A stretch of DNA of 64,000 nt from Tubiluchus corallicola (lineage: Eukaryota > Priapulida > Priapulimorpha > Priapulimorphida > Tubiluchidae): the NCBI GenBank assembly GCA_030141605.1, contig JAQGDQ010000077.1, positions 274,001 to 338,000 on the forward strand, written 5' to 3'. The position numbers were made by a program, and so were the translations under genes. Under the pieces are notes generated by a model that was not told the origin of the DNA, did no database searches, and was given only the letters and a program-made list of their open reading frames with translations. Shown piece by piece: positions 12,861-25,339 of this stretch (position 1 is its first letter; every line of letters starts with the position of its first letter).

Positions 12861-15800
12861 AAAATAATGGTTAATTATCTAATGAATATTATATGGTTAC
12901 TGTTAGAATCACAGCAATTTAACGAATGTTAACAGGTTACTTATAATTAATTACTAAGGATAAGTTAAAATCAAACGCATCCATTTTCAGACAGTTTTTC
13001 TAGTTTTTGTTTACATGTGCCCATGTAGTTATTGAATTATTCTCAATGTATGATGTGATTTGCAGTGTATTAAAAATCCTCAACGATTAGAAAATAAAGA
13101 AGCTTCCATGTAAAAATACATATTATTTCTTTCTAAAAAAATTTTTGCCGTAATTATTTATCGTGATATTTTTTTATATTTACTAGCATTACTACTAAAC
13201 GATGGTGTTTGAATGTCGCGCTTCTGTTTAACTTTTTTGAATGTTTGGACAAAATCTGTTTAAACTATTTGTCGAATTGATTTTTTATACAGTTTGCAAA
13301 TCATTGCTTAGCGCTCGACGATAGGGCGATTAATAAAAATAGGGCATAGGACCGGAATCTACCTTCACTGTTAATCTTCTAGGATGAGACACTGAACCGG
13401 CAGGGGTGTGCTAGCCGCGTTCGATTTGATGTACAGTACAAGTACATCGTAGTTTAAGTTTTAACAAGGAAAGCGCCCAGGAGCTGTGTTTTGGCAGCCA
13501 CCAGACTATTTACTTGATGGTGCTTATGTTCCGCCGCAAAGCACACATCGTGACTGATTTTTTTATTCTGTGCTACTTGTCGTCCATTGGAGCCGGAAAT
13601 TTTAGATTTCTGTTACTTGTGTCATTGCCGCATTATGTAACTTATAATTATTTCCCATCTGTTGGTCACTTCGATATTTGTGACATAAAAAACACCTTCA
13701 AAACATTGAAAAATAATGAAAAATAAAACCTATACAAACTACATTTTACATTTACATATTTATATACTTGATGATATAAGTGAAAAATAATGCGAATTAT
13801 TGCCATATTATTAACTATATTATAGACATAATAAAAGCAGACTGGGATATTTATACAAAATATAAGTATACGACAAAAAACGACGAACGAGATGTTCAAG
13901 ACTGGGTGTACAAGACGGCCATGACTCGCCATTGTTATTGTGACGGTGTTTCTATATTCGGTGCCTTCTTGCTGGTGTTCACTGATCTGACCATTGACTT
14001 TTGAAACCTGTTGACTTGTACTTTAAGCTAATCGATTTGCTCAGCAAAAGGTTGTTTTGATAAATTTTAATAAATCATTAGATTTTAAAATTAATTTTAC
14101 AATTTTGCTGAAATGTACAAAATTTGCTGATTTTAGTCCAAATCCTGCTACGTAATAGTACGAACACATAGAGCGGAAACAGCAGCAAACATTTTGTAAT
14201 CAACCAAAGCAGAGTGGCAACAAAGAACATTATCATAAGTTGAAACTGAGATTAAAATTGGAGAATCTAAGTAATGTCAAAATAAAAAATGGTGGAAATT
14301 TATTTATTAAGTATTAAGTATTAATCTATACATACCACTTGAGTATTTCGCACTGATGCGGAATGGAAAATCGGTTTATGTTGTTTTCAATTCGCCCGTT
14401 TATCAGATCCGCATATCATGTCATAACTTCATAATGTGTATTTATGCATAATGAAACTATTCTAATTACGTCATCTGTTCACAAATAGCGTAGAGATCAT
14501 TTGCTTTAGTCATGTAAATTATATGCTGACCAAAATTAGGAGTTGATTATTTATTTACATGTTTATCGGTCAAACAGCGCAGGCGCGCTTTATTTTAACT
14601 GAAATAGAACGAAAACAATGTGCAAATGCTGAAGAAAAACATTCACACTTTTGCAAATGCACTAATTTTCGTACTGGTTGTTGTTGGCGTAATTAGTCTG
14701 AGTGAAAGTTTCTTTGGGCACTGAACGCTGTCAACTTTTCCCGCATAAGTTCAATGTCTATCATGGTGGCACAATATTTTTGGCTAGCTGTTTAAAATGA
14801 AGCCTATGGCTAGCCAACTTTTCTTAAAAGTGTGTGAGTGTGTGTACGTGTGTGGATGTATGCCTACAGTTTGTGCACGCATATTGATTATACCTTTACA
14901 ATTACTGAATATGGGCCAACTAAAGCATTAGTTGGAGACCTTATAAAAATAAAAATAAAATGTATGAGTTATAGTTTTATTTGCTAGAAAAATAAAGTTC
15001 TTTGCAAAAAAATTGCTAGCAGTTTTTATCTGACAGGCAAGCCAAATGGTGAAACAACTAGTCTCGAGTGCGAACCATTGGTTATTCGCTTATTGAGTTT
15101 TCCTGTCCAACTGCCTGGAAATGTTGTTTAAAGCATCATTTAGCGTTACCGTGGAATCCGCTTCGTGAATATATTAATTATAACACCATTTAGCAGTGCC
15201 GTAGAATCGGCTTTATCGTAAAAATTTGAAACTCAAAGTTATTCTATTGTGATGTCACAATATAAAAAAATTGGCCATGAACAATGAGAACCAGAACGAA
15301 ACTAACTTCACGGCGAAACTAACTGTTTATATAGTTACGTAGCAAGCGAATAACCCAAAATGAAGAACAATATCTCTCTCTGTGCACTAAATCTATACAA
15401 TTATATGGTATTGCTTTTGAACCATAGTCTCACAATGATCAGAAACATTTGTATTTTAAAAACACGAATAATATTTGTGAAACACTCAATTGCACAATGC
15501 ATGCTAATGAGTGTTAAAACCACAGAAAATTACATATTCAAAAATCAATTTGTAGTCGAAATGTCAAAATTTGATGATTAACGCCGTAAGGATTTTGTTT
15601 GAGTTTGATAAAAGATCTGGTAGATTAGCTTACTAATCAAGGACAGATTTTTAAATAGGATGTAACCGAGCATTTCCCAAAAAAGGCTATTATCTGTCTA
15701 ACAAGGAAATGGACAATAATATTGTAGGCAAAAGCTTACTGCACCCTTTTGATGAGCATCATACTGTTACCGATTGATGTATGAATGGCCGCGATACATA

Positions 15801-16911
15801 ACACTTTCTGAAGTGCCAAAGTACCTTTTAGCGTATTAATGCCTGGAAGTATTACAGTTTTACACCGTGTGCATGCTGTCTACCACAATTCTCGTAAAAA
15901 TCACACATAAGCAATTGCTCAAGGTTATTTAATGATTTTGACATATTTTGCATTTTTATTTTCAAAATAGTAGTTGAATTGAAAATTTTTGTCTTTTTGA
16001 AAGTGATTAGCGAAATACAGGGTAGTACATCACCTTTTGCTAGTGGTACAAGAAAACAACAACTAACAGTACAGAACAGTATATTATGTCAAAGTATTGC
16101 TAAATCAATAGAGAATTTGTCATGCCCTCAATATGTAGTGAGAAAGCCTCGTGCGATATGTCTTGAGAGATATGATTGGGGCAACTCGAAATCGAACTCA
16201 AGATCCTCTAACACAATTTGCTGATGCGTGACAAGCCTATAGGTTACTGATCATGATCAATGGCATGTTCTTGGATCATCTTAGCCTTCACTCGGTCTTT
16301 CAGGATGTGCTTGGTGGGTTGAAGTTGGATGAATTTCCATACCATTCAGTTCAAAATTTACACAAGTAGTTAGTATTACAGTATTTTGTGGGCGTCTTTA
16401 CAACTGTTCAATTTGCTCGTGTCTTTAAATTAGCGTTTTAACACTAGGGCTATATCTTACTTCTTTTCAAACCACTTGTTTCACAACAAAAAATTTGCGA
16501 TGATCCATATAGAGAAGTAATGTAGACTGAACGAACTATTATTTGACGATTGTAATGTTTGCTTTCTCATGATGCAAAAATTTACATTATTTTTTCTCAT
16601 TCTTGTCAATCTTAATTTTATGTTGGGGTCTTATTCAACTTTTGTCTATTTGTGCGCTGCCAATAACTTTAGTTTGCTTCATTTAACGAGTTTCTGATGC
16701 TTGTGTCTTTATTTGAAAGCAAGTGTGTCTGGTTTTCTTTAGTTTTCGCTTGCAATGCTAAAATCATGAAATGACGACTTATGATTGTGTTTCTAACACG
16801 TGAACAATTTACTGTAATCACCTCAGAATGATGCGTAGAACATGAACTATTTTTGCTTACGTTTCCTGAGATAATAAAACAGCGTTTTGTTCTTTGTTTC
16901 TTTCTTTCTTT

Positions 16912-16932
16912 CGTCTCGTCTCGTCTCGTCTC

Positions 16933-17030
<98 letters not shown>

Positions 17031-17265
17031 TCTCACTCTGTCCGCCGGCCTGCCTGCTTGCCTACCTGTCTTTCTGTTTACCTACCTACTTAAATACTTA
17101 CCTACTTACTTATCTGCCTACGTACCTACCAATCACACGACTTTCCTACCTTCTTACTTGCTTACAAACCCACCTACTCAATCTCCTACTCATTTAATCA
17201 AGCAACTACTCAACGACCTATCTACCTACTACCCACCTACCTACCGACCTAACCAATAATAAATA
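16912..17265 (+). repeat. Long CT microsatellite with TCGTC head and CTAC/CTTA tail
   Basis: A short (TCGTC)n run passes into an almost pure (TC)n tract of about 90 bases (roughly 16935-17027). A 230-base pyrimidine-rich degenerate tetranucleotide tract follows (CTAC, CTTA, CTGC variants). The open frames here encode only Ser-Leu repeats and are artefacts. The tract is inside intron 1 of the allatostatin-C gene. Confidence 0.95.
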
Positions 17266-18004
17266 TAAAGGGCTCTTAACACCAGTTAATTTAGACATTT
17301 AATTACGCAATTGACAAGTTTCCAAGGAAAATGGGAGTTAATAAATAACGATTACTGTTTTAACTAAACAAGAAGTTTACTTGTCTTGTCGAAGACCAAC
17401 ATGCCTCACAGTTTGGCCTGTTAAACTTAAGTTGTTAACAATTGCTGAAAGTCTTCCTTTGCTTACTTCCCTGTATTTGAAATTGTCTTCAAAGATCAGT
17501 CTTCACAAAATTGCAAAATTGAGATCCAACAAACCACTGTTCTTGTTGGTAATTTTGCTATTCAAGATCACAGGTTTCAGACTCCCCTGGACATTAGATT
17601 TCATATTATTCGTCGTAATTTCGCATCATCCGCAGATGGGTGTACGACTGCTGGCTTACAGCCAGCCGACTGCAAAGATATTCGCTATCTGATTTTTCTG
17701 TTACCAACGGGATGCTAGTCAATAATAGATCAAATGATGATCGCGCTAAAAGACTGAATTGCTAAATTTTCTGTTTCGTAAGGTAAGAGTTATAAAAGTT
17801 GTACTATCTCCTTTGACTGCACACTAGCCTCTGCTCGTGAACATTGCTTTATTTGTGGAATGATATACGCACAGATTTTGCCTTGTAGTCTTGGCATGTG
17901 CAAGGAATGTTGCTGTTACCTCGCATAACCTGTAGCTGTTTCACCTGCTGATTTTTCACTCGCATGTGCTTGAGCATAGGTTTTCATTGTCATCATGCCA
18001 CCAC

Positions 18005-18280
18005 CATGATTGACTGTCATTATCATAATCATCGTCGACGTCGTTATCATCTTTATTATGATTATGATCATCCTAGTCACTAACCACAATCAAGAGCATC
18101 ACCACTACCACCATTATCTTGATCGTTGTCGTGTCCACCCTCTTCCTTCTCCTCCTCCTCTCTTCATCGTCATCATCATCAACATCATCATCATCATCAT
18201 CATTATCATCATCACCATCATAATCATCTTCAACTTCATAGCTGTCATTATCATCATCATCATCATCCCAGTTATTTAGT
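18005..18280 (+). repeat. ATC/ATT-rich trinucleotide low-complexity tract
   Basis: Degenerate (ATC)n with interruptions, densest at about 18160-18270. It is long open in two frames only because the repeat lacks stops (Ile-rich or His-rich translations). It lies in intron 1 of the allatostatin-C gene and is not a gene. Confidence 0.9.
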
Positions 18281-20537
18281 TTGGTCCTTTTTCCAATATG
18301 GTGTTAACGACCTATTTAAGAAAACGCAGTTGAATAAAAACTCTTTCTTACCATTCAAAACTTTGCATATACAATAACAAACACATAGTGAGTTTCTATA
18401 ATGAAGTTTTAGACACAGTAGAAGTAGCATTGCATGTAGGCCTATATGATAAACTAAATCTCACGGACAAGGATGGTCGGTCATTATACTTTTGCCTGCG
18501 GGTTTACTAAGAAACGTTTCAACTTACTAAGCCTTGAAATTTTATGCAAACAACCGACGTACTGTATTTTTCGTATAGTTTCCGCAGGCTTACAAATTTG
18601 TTTTCCGAGGAAATCATGCAAGTACTTCGCCATTTAACTCATTGACGCATGGTTTCATATCCGCTGATGATGTATGCATTATTTCGATTTCCGTATAACG
18701 AACGATCGACGAGCAAAACTTTAAACACACTTTCGTGGTTGACAAAGTAAACGCATTATTAACTGGGATTAAACCGGAAAAGCTGTAATTTAAGTTGGTT
18801 CTATGTTACACTGTTGTTGCATTAATGTTTGGCGTCTTCATCTAGCCACTAGAAAGGCAGGATAGTCTGATAAATGAATAAGTTTGTTTACGGCTGATTA
18901 AATGTTCCGAAGCAATGTCTACCACGCGACCTATTAGAAGCGCATAAAAAAGCATTATTATAAGATAGAAAAGAGCTGCAATCTGGTGCCTCATATCTGT
19001 ATCACAGCTTTCGTTTTTTATTATAGCACAAATAACAAAATTATAGTTTTTTCGTTTTTTAGCGAAAAGAGCACAACACGCTATAACTTTTTCGTCTACA
19101 ATAACTTGTCGCTGTAATAAAAATACCAGGATTCATGCTAACTAAAAATATAAATATTTAACTGGCTAATGTTTTTATACAGAACAAATATGCTTTTAAA
19201 ATTCATTAATTACTGTGGCTATTTATTGATAAAAACTAAAAAGATCTTTTTAAACAACCAACTTTCTGAAAAGCTCTGAGTGGTGTTAACGGTGGGTAGA
19301 AAGGAAATTGCAATATTTGCTTTTATTTGCCCAGATTGCCATCTTGTAGACCCTGCGTAGTGACAGTTTTCGAAATCATTGTACAGCCTAGACATGGCAC
19401 TATTTGAGCACTGACACGCGCTTAACACTAGTCATGCGGGTATTCGGTATTTGTTAAATCGTTTGTGTGCCATAGTTACACAGTTTTAAATGAGATAATT
19501 TCGCCAATTTTGTTCAAGGCTAACAAATGAACTGTAAAGGCTTCATTTTAAACTACATTTACGAGCTTGCTTACCTCGTCAATTAAAGGCAGTTAAATAA
19601 AAACAAATCGTTAACAATTTGTAGAAATGTTAGTATGACTTGAGTTGAACATGTGTCGTAGCTCTTACACTGTAGTATAACCTCCTCCCCGTGCATCATT
19701 ACAACTAATTTGGCTTCACTTTTAGTTGCATGGTTAACTCCTAATATAATCATTTTGGTAGTACAGTTTACACAATACACAAGCCCAAAATCATGTTATT
19801 TACTTTGCGCATTATAACTACTAACTGGTGCATTACCGGTGGTTATTCTTTTGGAAGAAAGTTATCGCAAATTTCAATTAACTTTCATTTATTATTTTTC
19901 CATAATGTAAGCAATTGCATGTAATGTAATGTAATCATTACATGTCATGTTTGCATTTGGACCAGTTATGTAATAATTCTATATCTGTATATGATCGCGA
20001 TAGAAACTGCAATATTATTATTCCATCTGGCCTATATAAAAAACGAAGGCCTGTATTTCAGTGCATATAAGATCTTACGATCAAATGAAATTGACAAAAA
20101 TAGTTGTATTTGTAACGTGTGCGCATTTCAGGTGAGAAAAAATTCAGTGGCAGAATAAGTTAACCTATATTTTTTGGCCAACAGTCAACGAAATCATCGA
20201 AGGATAATTTCTTTTAACGCCAACGACAGTGTGGCAGGAAGAATACAATTTCTTTTCTTACAAACCCGTTTACTATGATTGTCGGCACCTTATACTTTTT
20301 TCACTCTGAAACGTACGCACGAGAACGCCCATAGCAAAAAAGATTCTGAGTATTACAAGTTTACCAGCTTATTTGTCAATATTGTTGTTCTTGACAACGC
20401 ATCTACATCGTTTGCGATAACTTGTTAATCTTCTTTAACCTTTACCTTAAAAAATTCATAGTTACTGCGTAAATATTTTGCGTTTGTCTTCACACAAGTC
20501 ACGATGTAACTTAAAAAATATTTTAACTACGTTTCAG

Positions 20538-20729
20538 GGTGAAGACAGGTGGAGACTAGCTCAAAAGCTTATTCAACGGGTATTCGATAGAACATTACTA
20601 GACGCCATAGCTCTGCGTCGGAATCGGATGGATTTTCTCCCAGAGAAACGGGATGACGATTATTACAGAAAATGCTCGATTAATCCAATCACTTGCTTTG
20701 GTAAACGGAAAAGATTCTCTCTGGATTAG
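20538..20729 (+). CDS. AstC: Allatostatin-C precursor, terminal exon A (PITCF peptide)
   Basis: A phase-0 exon after a TTTCAG acceptor, encoding 63 residues and ending in TAG. With exon 1 it makes a 94-residue prohormone. A spacer (exon residues 1-36) precedes a Lys-Arg site at 37-38. Then comes DDDYYRKCSINPITCF, a Gly amide donor (55) and the KRKR processing site, with a five-residue tail. The two cysteines (46 and 53) are six residues apart, the spacing that forms the disulfide ring of allatostatin-C peptides, part of the somatostatin/AST-C superfamily. The asparagine-proline-isoleucine core and terminal Cys-Phe are kept. Two features are unusual: Ser replaces the usual aromatic residue after the first Cys, and Thr replaces Ser in PISCF. 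A secreted neuropeptide acting through a somatostatin-type receptor is inferred from the family. A candidate AATAAA lies at 21254-21259. Confidence 0.93.
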   Translation, partial: GEDRWRLAQKLIQRVFDRTLLDAIALRRNRMDFLPEKRDDDYYRKCSINPITCFGKRKRFSLD

Positions 20730-21253
20730 TCAGCTGACGTTCTCCGAGTTAGACATGAAAAAACTTGCCACATCATTTCACTTCCATTGGGCGATAAGCG
20801 TAAAGATTAGAAAAAATTTGTTTTTAGCTTAAAATTTTGTAATGTAGCATTTACAGCATGTAAAACTATTCAATCATAACTTCATTAGTATTCGTTTTTT
20901 TGTTCAATATAAATAATTCATGCCAAAAATGGAATCTTGTGAATGTGAAGCAAGTGCGAGAAATTTGATGTGTAGTTCAGTGATTTTTTGTATTTCCTGG
21001 CAAATTTCTATTTATACTCATAACGGAAACTTGTAACTGAGACTTACTTTAACAAGCGGAGCCAATTTTTTTCTACCCCACGCCAATTCAGTCTTAATTC
21101 CATTTAAGGAAGTAGAATTCATTACTAGCTGGTGTGGCTGTTGTCACATGCTCACAGTGTCTCAGACAACATTATTAAGAGACCTGTGTCGTAATTTTAT
21201 AGGACAGATAAAAATTTGAATGTCATTTGTTATTTTTTGGCAAGACTGGTAAA

Positions 21254-21259
21254 AATAAA
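21254..21259 (+). terminator. Candidate polyadenylation signal for exon A transcript
   Basis: AATAAA about 525 bases after the exon A stop codon. A premature 3' end here would be required if exons A and B are alternative last exons. The hexamer is common in AT-rich DNA, so this is only a candidate. Confidence 0.3.
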
Positions 21260-24062
21260 ACAGCAAACATAAAAGTAGTTATTCACACGATTTATCTATA
21301 GGTGTGCTTTGAACTCGACTTCACGTGATGAGATTGGTGGCCTGTGTGATCCTTGTCCAAAAGGACGAAATTTTAGCTCTGCCTATAGTTAGGAAATGTA
21401 AAGTGCTGGTCCAAATGATCTAACCCAATTCCAAATTTCCCAATATCTCTTCTTATAATTTAAAAATTTATAAATGCTGCCAGTGCTTCAGTAGCCGTCA
21501 CTTCTGCATGTTATGTGTAGCCGTCGCTTCTGCATGTTATGTAGCAAAATACAAATATAAAATTCTCCATGTAAATAACGTAACAACAGTGCATCTACTC
21601 AGGCTTGCTCGCTTAGTTCTGTTCGGTAAAATTTTGTCCTATATTTCTATTGGACTGATGGTTGAAAAGAAACTGCCTGATATTAGCATCACGTTTCTAC
21701 ATCTGAAGCTCAACATTTGAGCTATCAATTTATCACTTGTTGGCAAATAATAGTAATGATACCACAAATAATGGTAATGACGTAACACATCTATAGAAAC
21801 CTAGCACTTTTTATTAGATTATATGGCCTTCAAAGGCGTCCTATAATATGCTTACAGCACACAGTCTTACCAACTAATTACAGAATCATGTTTCTTGCCT
21901 TGTACAGTATCTCTCTTTTATATTCTTATTTATTTCAGCTAAAACAATTTATTGCACAACGCCTACAGTCTACACCCACTGGGAATTTTAGCCAATAATA
22001 ACTTTGTGTTAATCACTTTCCGTGAAACCTTTGAATGACTAAGTTATTGTTATTGTAAAGAGTGCAACAAAACCTTCTTTAATTTAGGAGAATTTGGTTT
22101 ATTCAACAGGAAACATCTTTATTTTTTATGCAAACTATATCATGTTGTATAAGCTTTTTTATGTAAACTTGTTTTAGTTTGTTTCATTTTGAATGAAATT
22201 TAGTAGATTCTTTTGAAATAACACAATTATTATGAAAAACCTATGTATATAAGCTGCTCAGAAAAACAATGTATTGTAAATTAGGTAAATGATTTAGCAG
22301 GTATATTAGCATTTTTATTAAACAAAGTTATAGCTTGAGCAATGCGCTCATGATACCACACGTAACGTTAGTCTAAATATTATAATTTTGCAATAATAGA
22401 ACTGTATTCATTTGCGTTCACTGTAGTCAATAATCGTTTTTGAAATAGTTATGTTTACATTGGCAACACTACGCCATTCTTCAACAAGATAAGTAAAACT
22501 ATGTATTTTGTGTTAAACCTTTTCCAAAAGTCGGCTTCCGCTCGTCTTGGTTTAAATTTAACAAATTATCAAAAACTTGTATTTTTACTTTGTTCGTCGT
22601 ATTTGAGTGTATTCAAGTGTGTGTGTGTGTGTGTGCAGATTTTTTTATTTGTGACAGAGAGACAAAAATAACAAAATCTACATTTGGTTACTTGTTTTGT
22701 TTTAATTTGGCTCCACGCGTCGGTAAGAACATTATAACAAAGGGCGTTTTTCCGAAATATTTGATTTTGCAGATCTTGAATTTACTCTTAGTGTGTGACC
22801 ATTTACCGTCCGCAGTGCGGAGCGATATTTAGGAAACTGCAGACAGACAACTTTGATAGATTAATATTTCTCACAACTAGATTACCAAATATTCTCCGGA
22901 GAAGATTCGGGTTTAATCGCTCTAAATTAATTAAATCTTCGAAAATGATAAATTGCTAGCTACCAAATTTATTCCATGAGACTCAAGTACTTCTATGTCC
23001 CATGACTTTACTTGGTTGAAATCTGTTACCATTGATGAAAGCTTTCGTGTTAAAAACATTAACAAGAAAAACATTAGAAGCAATGAAAAATTGTTATACT
23101 GTCCATTGTATAAGAGAGTTATGTCTCAAAAGTTATATTATAACTACTGGAGATTTACTACTACTACTATAACAAAAGATTAGAGACATAACATGAACAA
23201 GACTTCGCGTGATCTCTCTCATGTTTCTTAGCGTCATGTAAAACTCACAAGGCGAATAATTTTAATGCATAATCTAAGGGCTCGAGCCGCGCAACTAAAA
23301 GATACTAATTTTCTCTTAATGCGATGTTGTCCCAATGGAACACTCATATTTACGCGGTGCACGCGCAAAATTGCTTCGTCGCGGTGTGCTGTTATATGAG
23401 CACTTAAATGGCTATGGGCTTAAATAAGCTTTCTAAACATTAAAGACTACCCTTTGCTTCAGGCCTTCTATTCAGCTGTTGTTATTATATAGGCTGCTAG
23501 TAATGTGGTCTATACTATGCTAGGCCCTGATGACAAAAGTGTCTTAGTGACAACCTAATAACAACGAGGAATAATCAGGGGTGGTACAACAATTCGGTCA
23601 CTGGAGCCGAGTGTGGTTGTATTTCGACGACTAACTGAATTTGAAATAATGCTTTGAACCTCCATCATTGAATACCATCTGATAAAGCCTCGGTTCCCCA
23701 GTTACTTTTCTACTAGGTATTTTATTGTAAAAGCAACTTTGTAAAGAAATCCTGCCGTAAAAGTTTTTGCTCGTTAATGTTTTTATATTTCGTTTTGGAT
23801 GTAGTTTGTATTTAAATGATTTGTTTGCGTTCTTTCAGTTAATGACTTCAAACTGAGATACGTACTTATGCTTCCCATCAGCAAAAAGACGTAAATCGAA
23901 ATCAGTAATAGGAGGTAGCTCAGTAATGTAGATAAGAAAAAGCAGTGGTACTACTATTATACTACTCGAATTTTCGATTTACATGTATGAGATATACCGT
24001 TTTCAGTTGACTGCTAAAATGATGTAGTAATGACAGCCTGGTCTAACTGTTTTATATTTCAG

Positions 24063-24101
24063 ATCTCGGGCGTGCTTGGTTTACGAATAACAGGGCAGCA
24101 G
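24063..24101 (+). other. Possible 39-base in-frame microexon
   Basis: A pyrimidine-rich acceptor (TTTTATATTTCAG) and a donor (CAG followed by GTATTT) bracket 39 bases. They are open in phase 0 and read ISGVLGLRITGQQ. Length and phase would let it splice between exon 1 and exon B without breaking the frame. There is no family match or repeat of codon pattern to support it, and chance AG/GT pairs are frequent, so this is speculative. Confidence 0.2.
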
Positions 24102-24439
24102 GTATTTTATTTGAGACGGTAGTTTGGGTATATACATGCTGAATCAAGGGACGTCTCTCAGCTCATATCGGCTGGTTTAAGCGTTTCTTTTCTACCTTAT
24201 GAAATGTTGTCACTTCTGAATAAAGCTCTCTGCCACTTCTAAAGCAGATTGTTCAAAGATTGTCCAATAAGCAACGAGGTGCAAGCCGTTTCTGCAAGGT
24301 CTGAACCTTTGCATGTACCGTTGCTACATTACCATCAGGGAATAGTAACATATAGTCGTGTTGGTTATGTCAAAGAAGTAGCAGCCTTTTATCAAGTTGT
24401 ACACTGTTTCAAATTCAATTGCAGAACGATTATAACAAT

Positions 24440-24548
24440 AACGGCGGCAGTGGCGCCAGTAGCAGTAACAGCAATAACCATGACAAAAACAACAACAGCA
24501 ATAAACAACAACAACAACAACAGCAACAACAAAAACAACAACAAGAGA
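24440..24548 (+). repeat. CAA/CAG trinucleotide tract
   Basis: An interrupted (AAC/CAA/CAG)n low-complexity run. The glutamine- and asparagine-rich open frames across it are not supported as a protein. Confidence 0.85.
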
Positions 24549-25339
24549 GCGTTTTTAAATATTGTGTAAGCAGCAGCTGTACAATATGTACCTTTAATGT
24601 GTTTAGCTTTACACATTTAGCTGGATGGCTTCGATCAGGTAAGCCGTAGAAACCAAGATGCGCACTAAGACTTTACGGATAATATTTCAAAATATAAAAA
24701 AAAATTAAGGCAATTGCAGACACTGTTATGCGAATGTCATTAAAGACTATCCAAAACGATTTCCTTTAAAATGTCAAAATAAATAACGCTAATTTTGGCA
24801 AAATGATTTGGCTAATTATAATGGGGGTATACTAGATCGAGAGCTCTTAGTCCACAATTTGTGGCTTTGCTCTAAAACTAAAAGAGCAATAAAAGGCTTA
24901 GAACAGAATTTTTCAGTTGCGCTCCGATTTTAAGCGTTTTAAAATTCACAAAATGCTTAAATGAGACCTCACAAATTTTGCTCCGTTTAATTATATAGTA
25001 CAATCGTTACGTGGGCATAGCTTTGATATAGAGAACACATTTGTGAACACACGATATTTATTTGCTGTGCAGTGTTAGTTTCTGTATTGTTAAGGCATTA
25101 AATCGAAGAACCTTTTACGCGTTTTACAGTAACTATTATAATGAAAGATAAAGAATAATGGAAATGCAAAATGCACGTAAAAGTTTAATTAAGTTTATTA
25201 ATGTTATCAAAGTATTGCAATTAAGTGTGCGAGTAAAGGATGCTATGTAAGCATATCTTCGATACATTTTAATTGCACCAGAACGCGAATGCCACTTATA
25301 TACATAATAATTATAAATTCACTAAAACTTTTTTGCTAG

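Larger units (their letters stand above)
12214..20537 (+). other. Intron 1 of the allatostatin-C gene
   Basis: An 8.3-kb intron from GTAACA to a TTTCAG acceptor. It contains an antisense LINE relic (about 12455-12860) and a very long (CT)n tract with degenerate CTAC/CTTA flanks (16.9-17.26 kb). It also has an ATC/CAT-rich low-complexity stretch (about 18000-18280). A large intron after the signal exon leaves room for alternative downstream exons. I saw no further coding exon in it. Confidence 0.7.
20730..25339 (+). other. DNA between the two AST-C terminal exons
   Basis: This would be 3' UTR of exon A plus intron for exon B. I looked for a second signal-peptide exon (ATG, hydrophobic run, phase-0 GT donor) and found none I would defend. 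It holds a perfect-looking 26-bp direct repeat (21491-21516 and 21517-21542, one mismatch), a short (GT)n near 22617-22636 and a CAA/CAG-rich tract near 24440-24545. It also holds a possible 39-base microexon at 24063-24101. Confidence 0.55.

Noticed and set aside
16140-16245. Possible tRNA-derived SINE on the minus strand (GAGTTCGATTTC)
   Set aside because: Only a weak B-box-like word, with no convincing second box or repeated copy in the window.
16853-17259. Three overlapping open frames of 68-121 codons rich in Ser-Leu
   Set aside because: They are translations of a (CT)n tract and its CTAC/CTTA flank.
18010-18377. Ile-rich and His-rich open frames
   Set aside because: Produced by an ATC/ATT trinucleotide low-complexity tract, with no start context or domain.
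22590-22832. Open frame with a hydrophobic start as the missing signal exon for exon B
   Set aside because: It begins with TTG rather than ATG, runs through a (GT)n tract, and lacks a phase-0 donor after a signal peptide.
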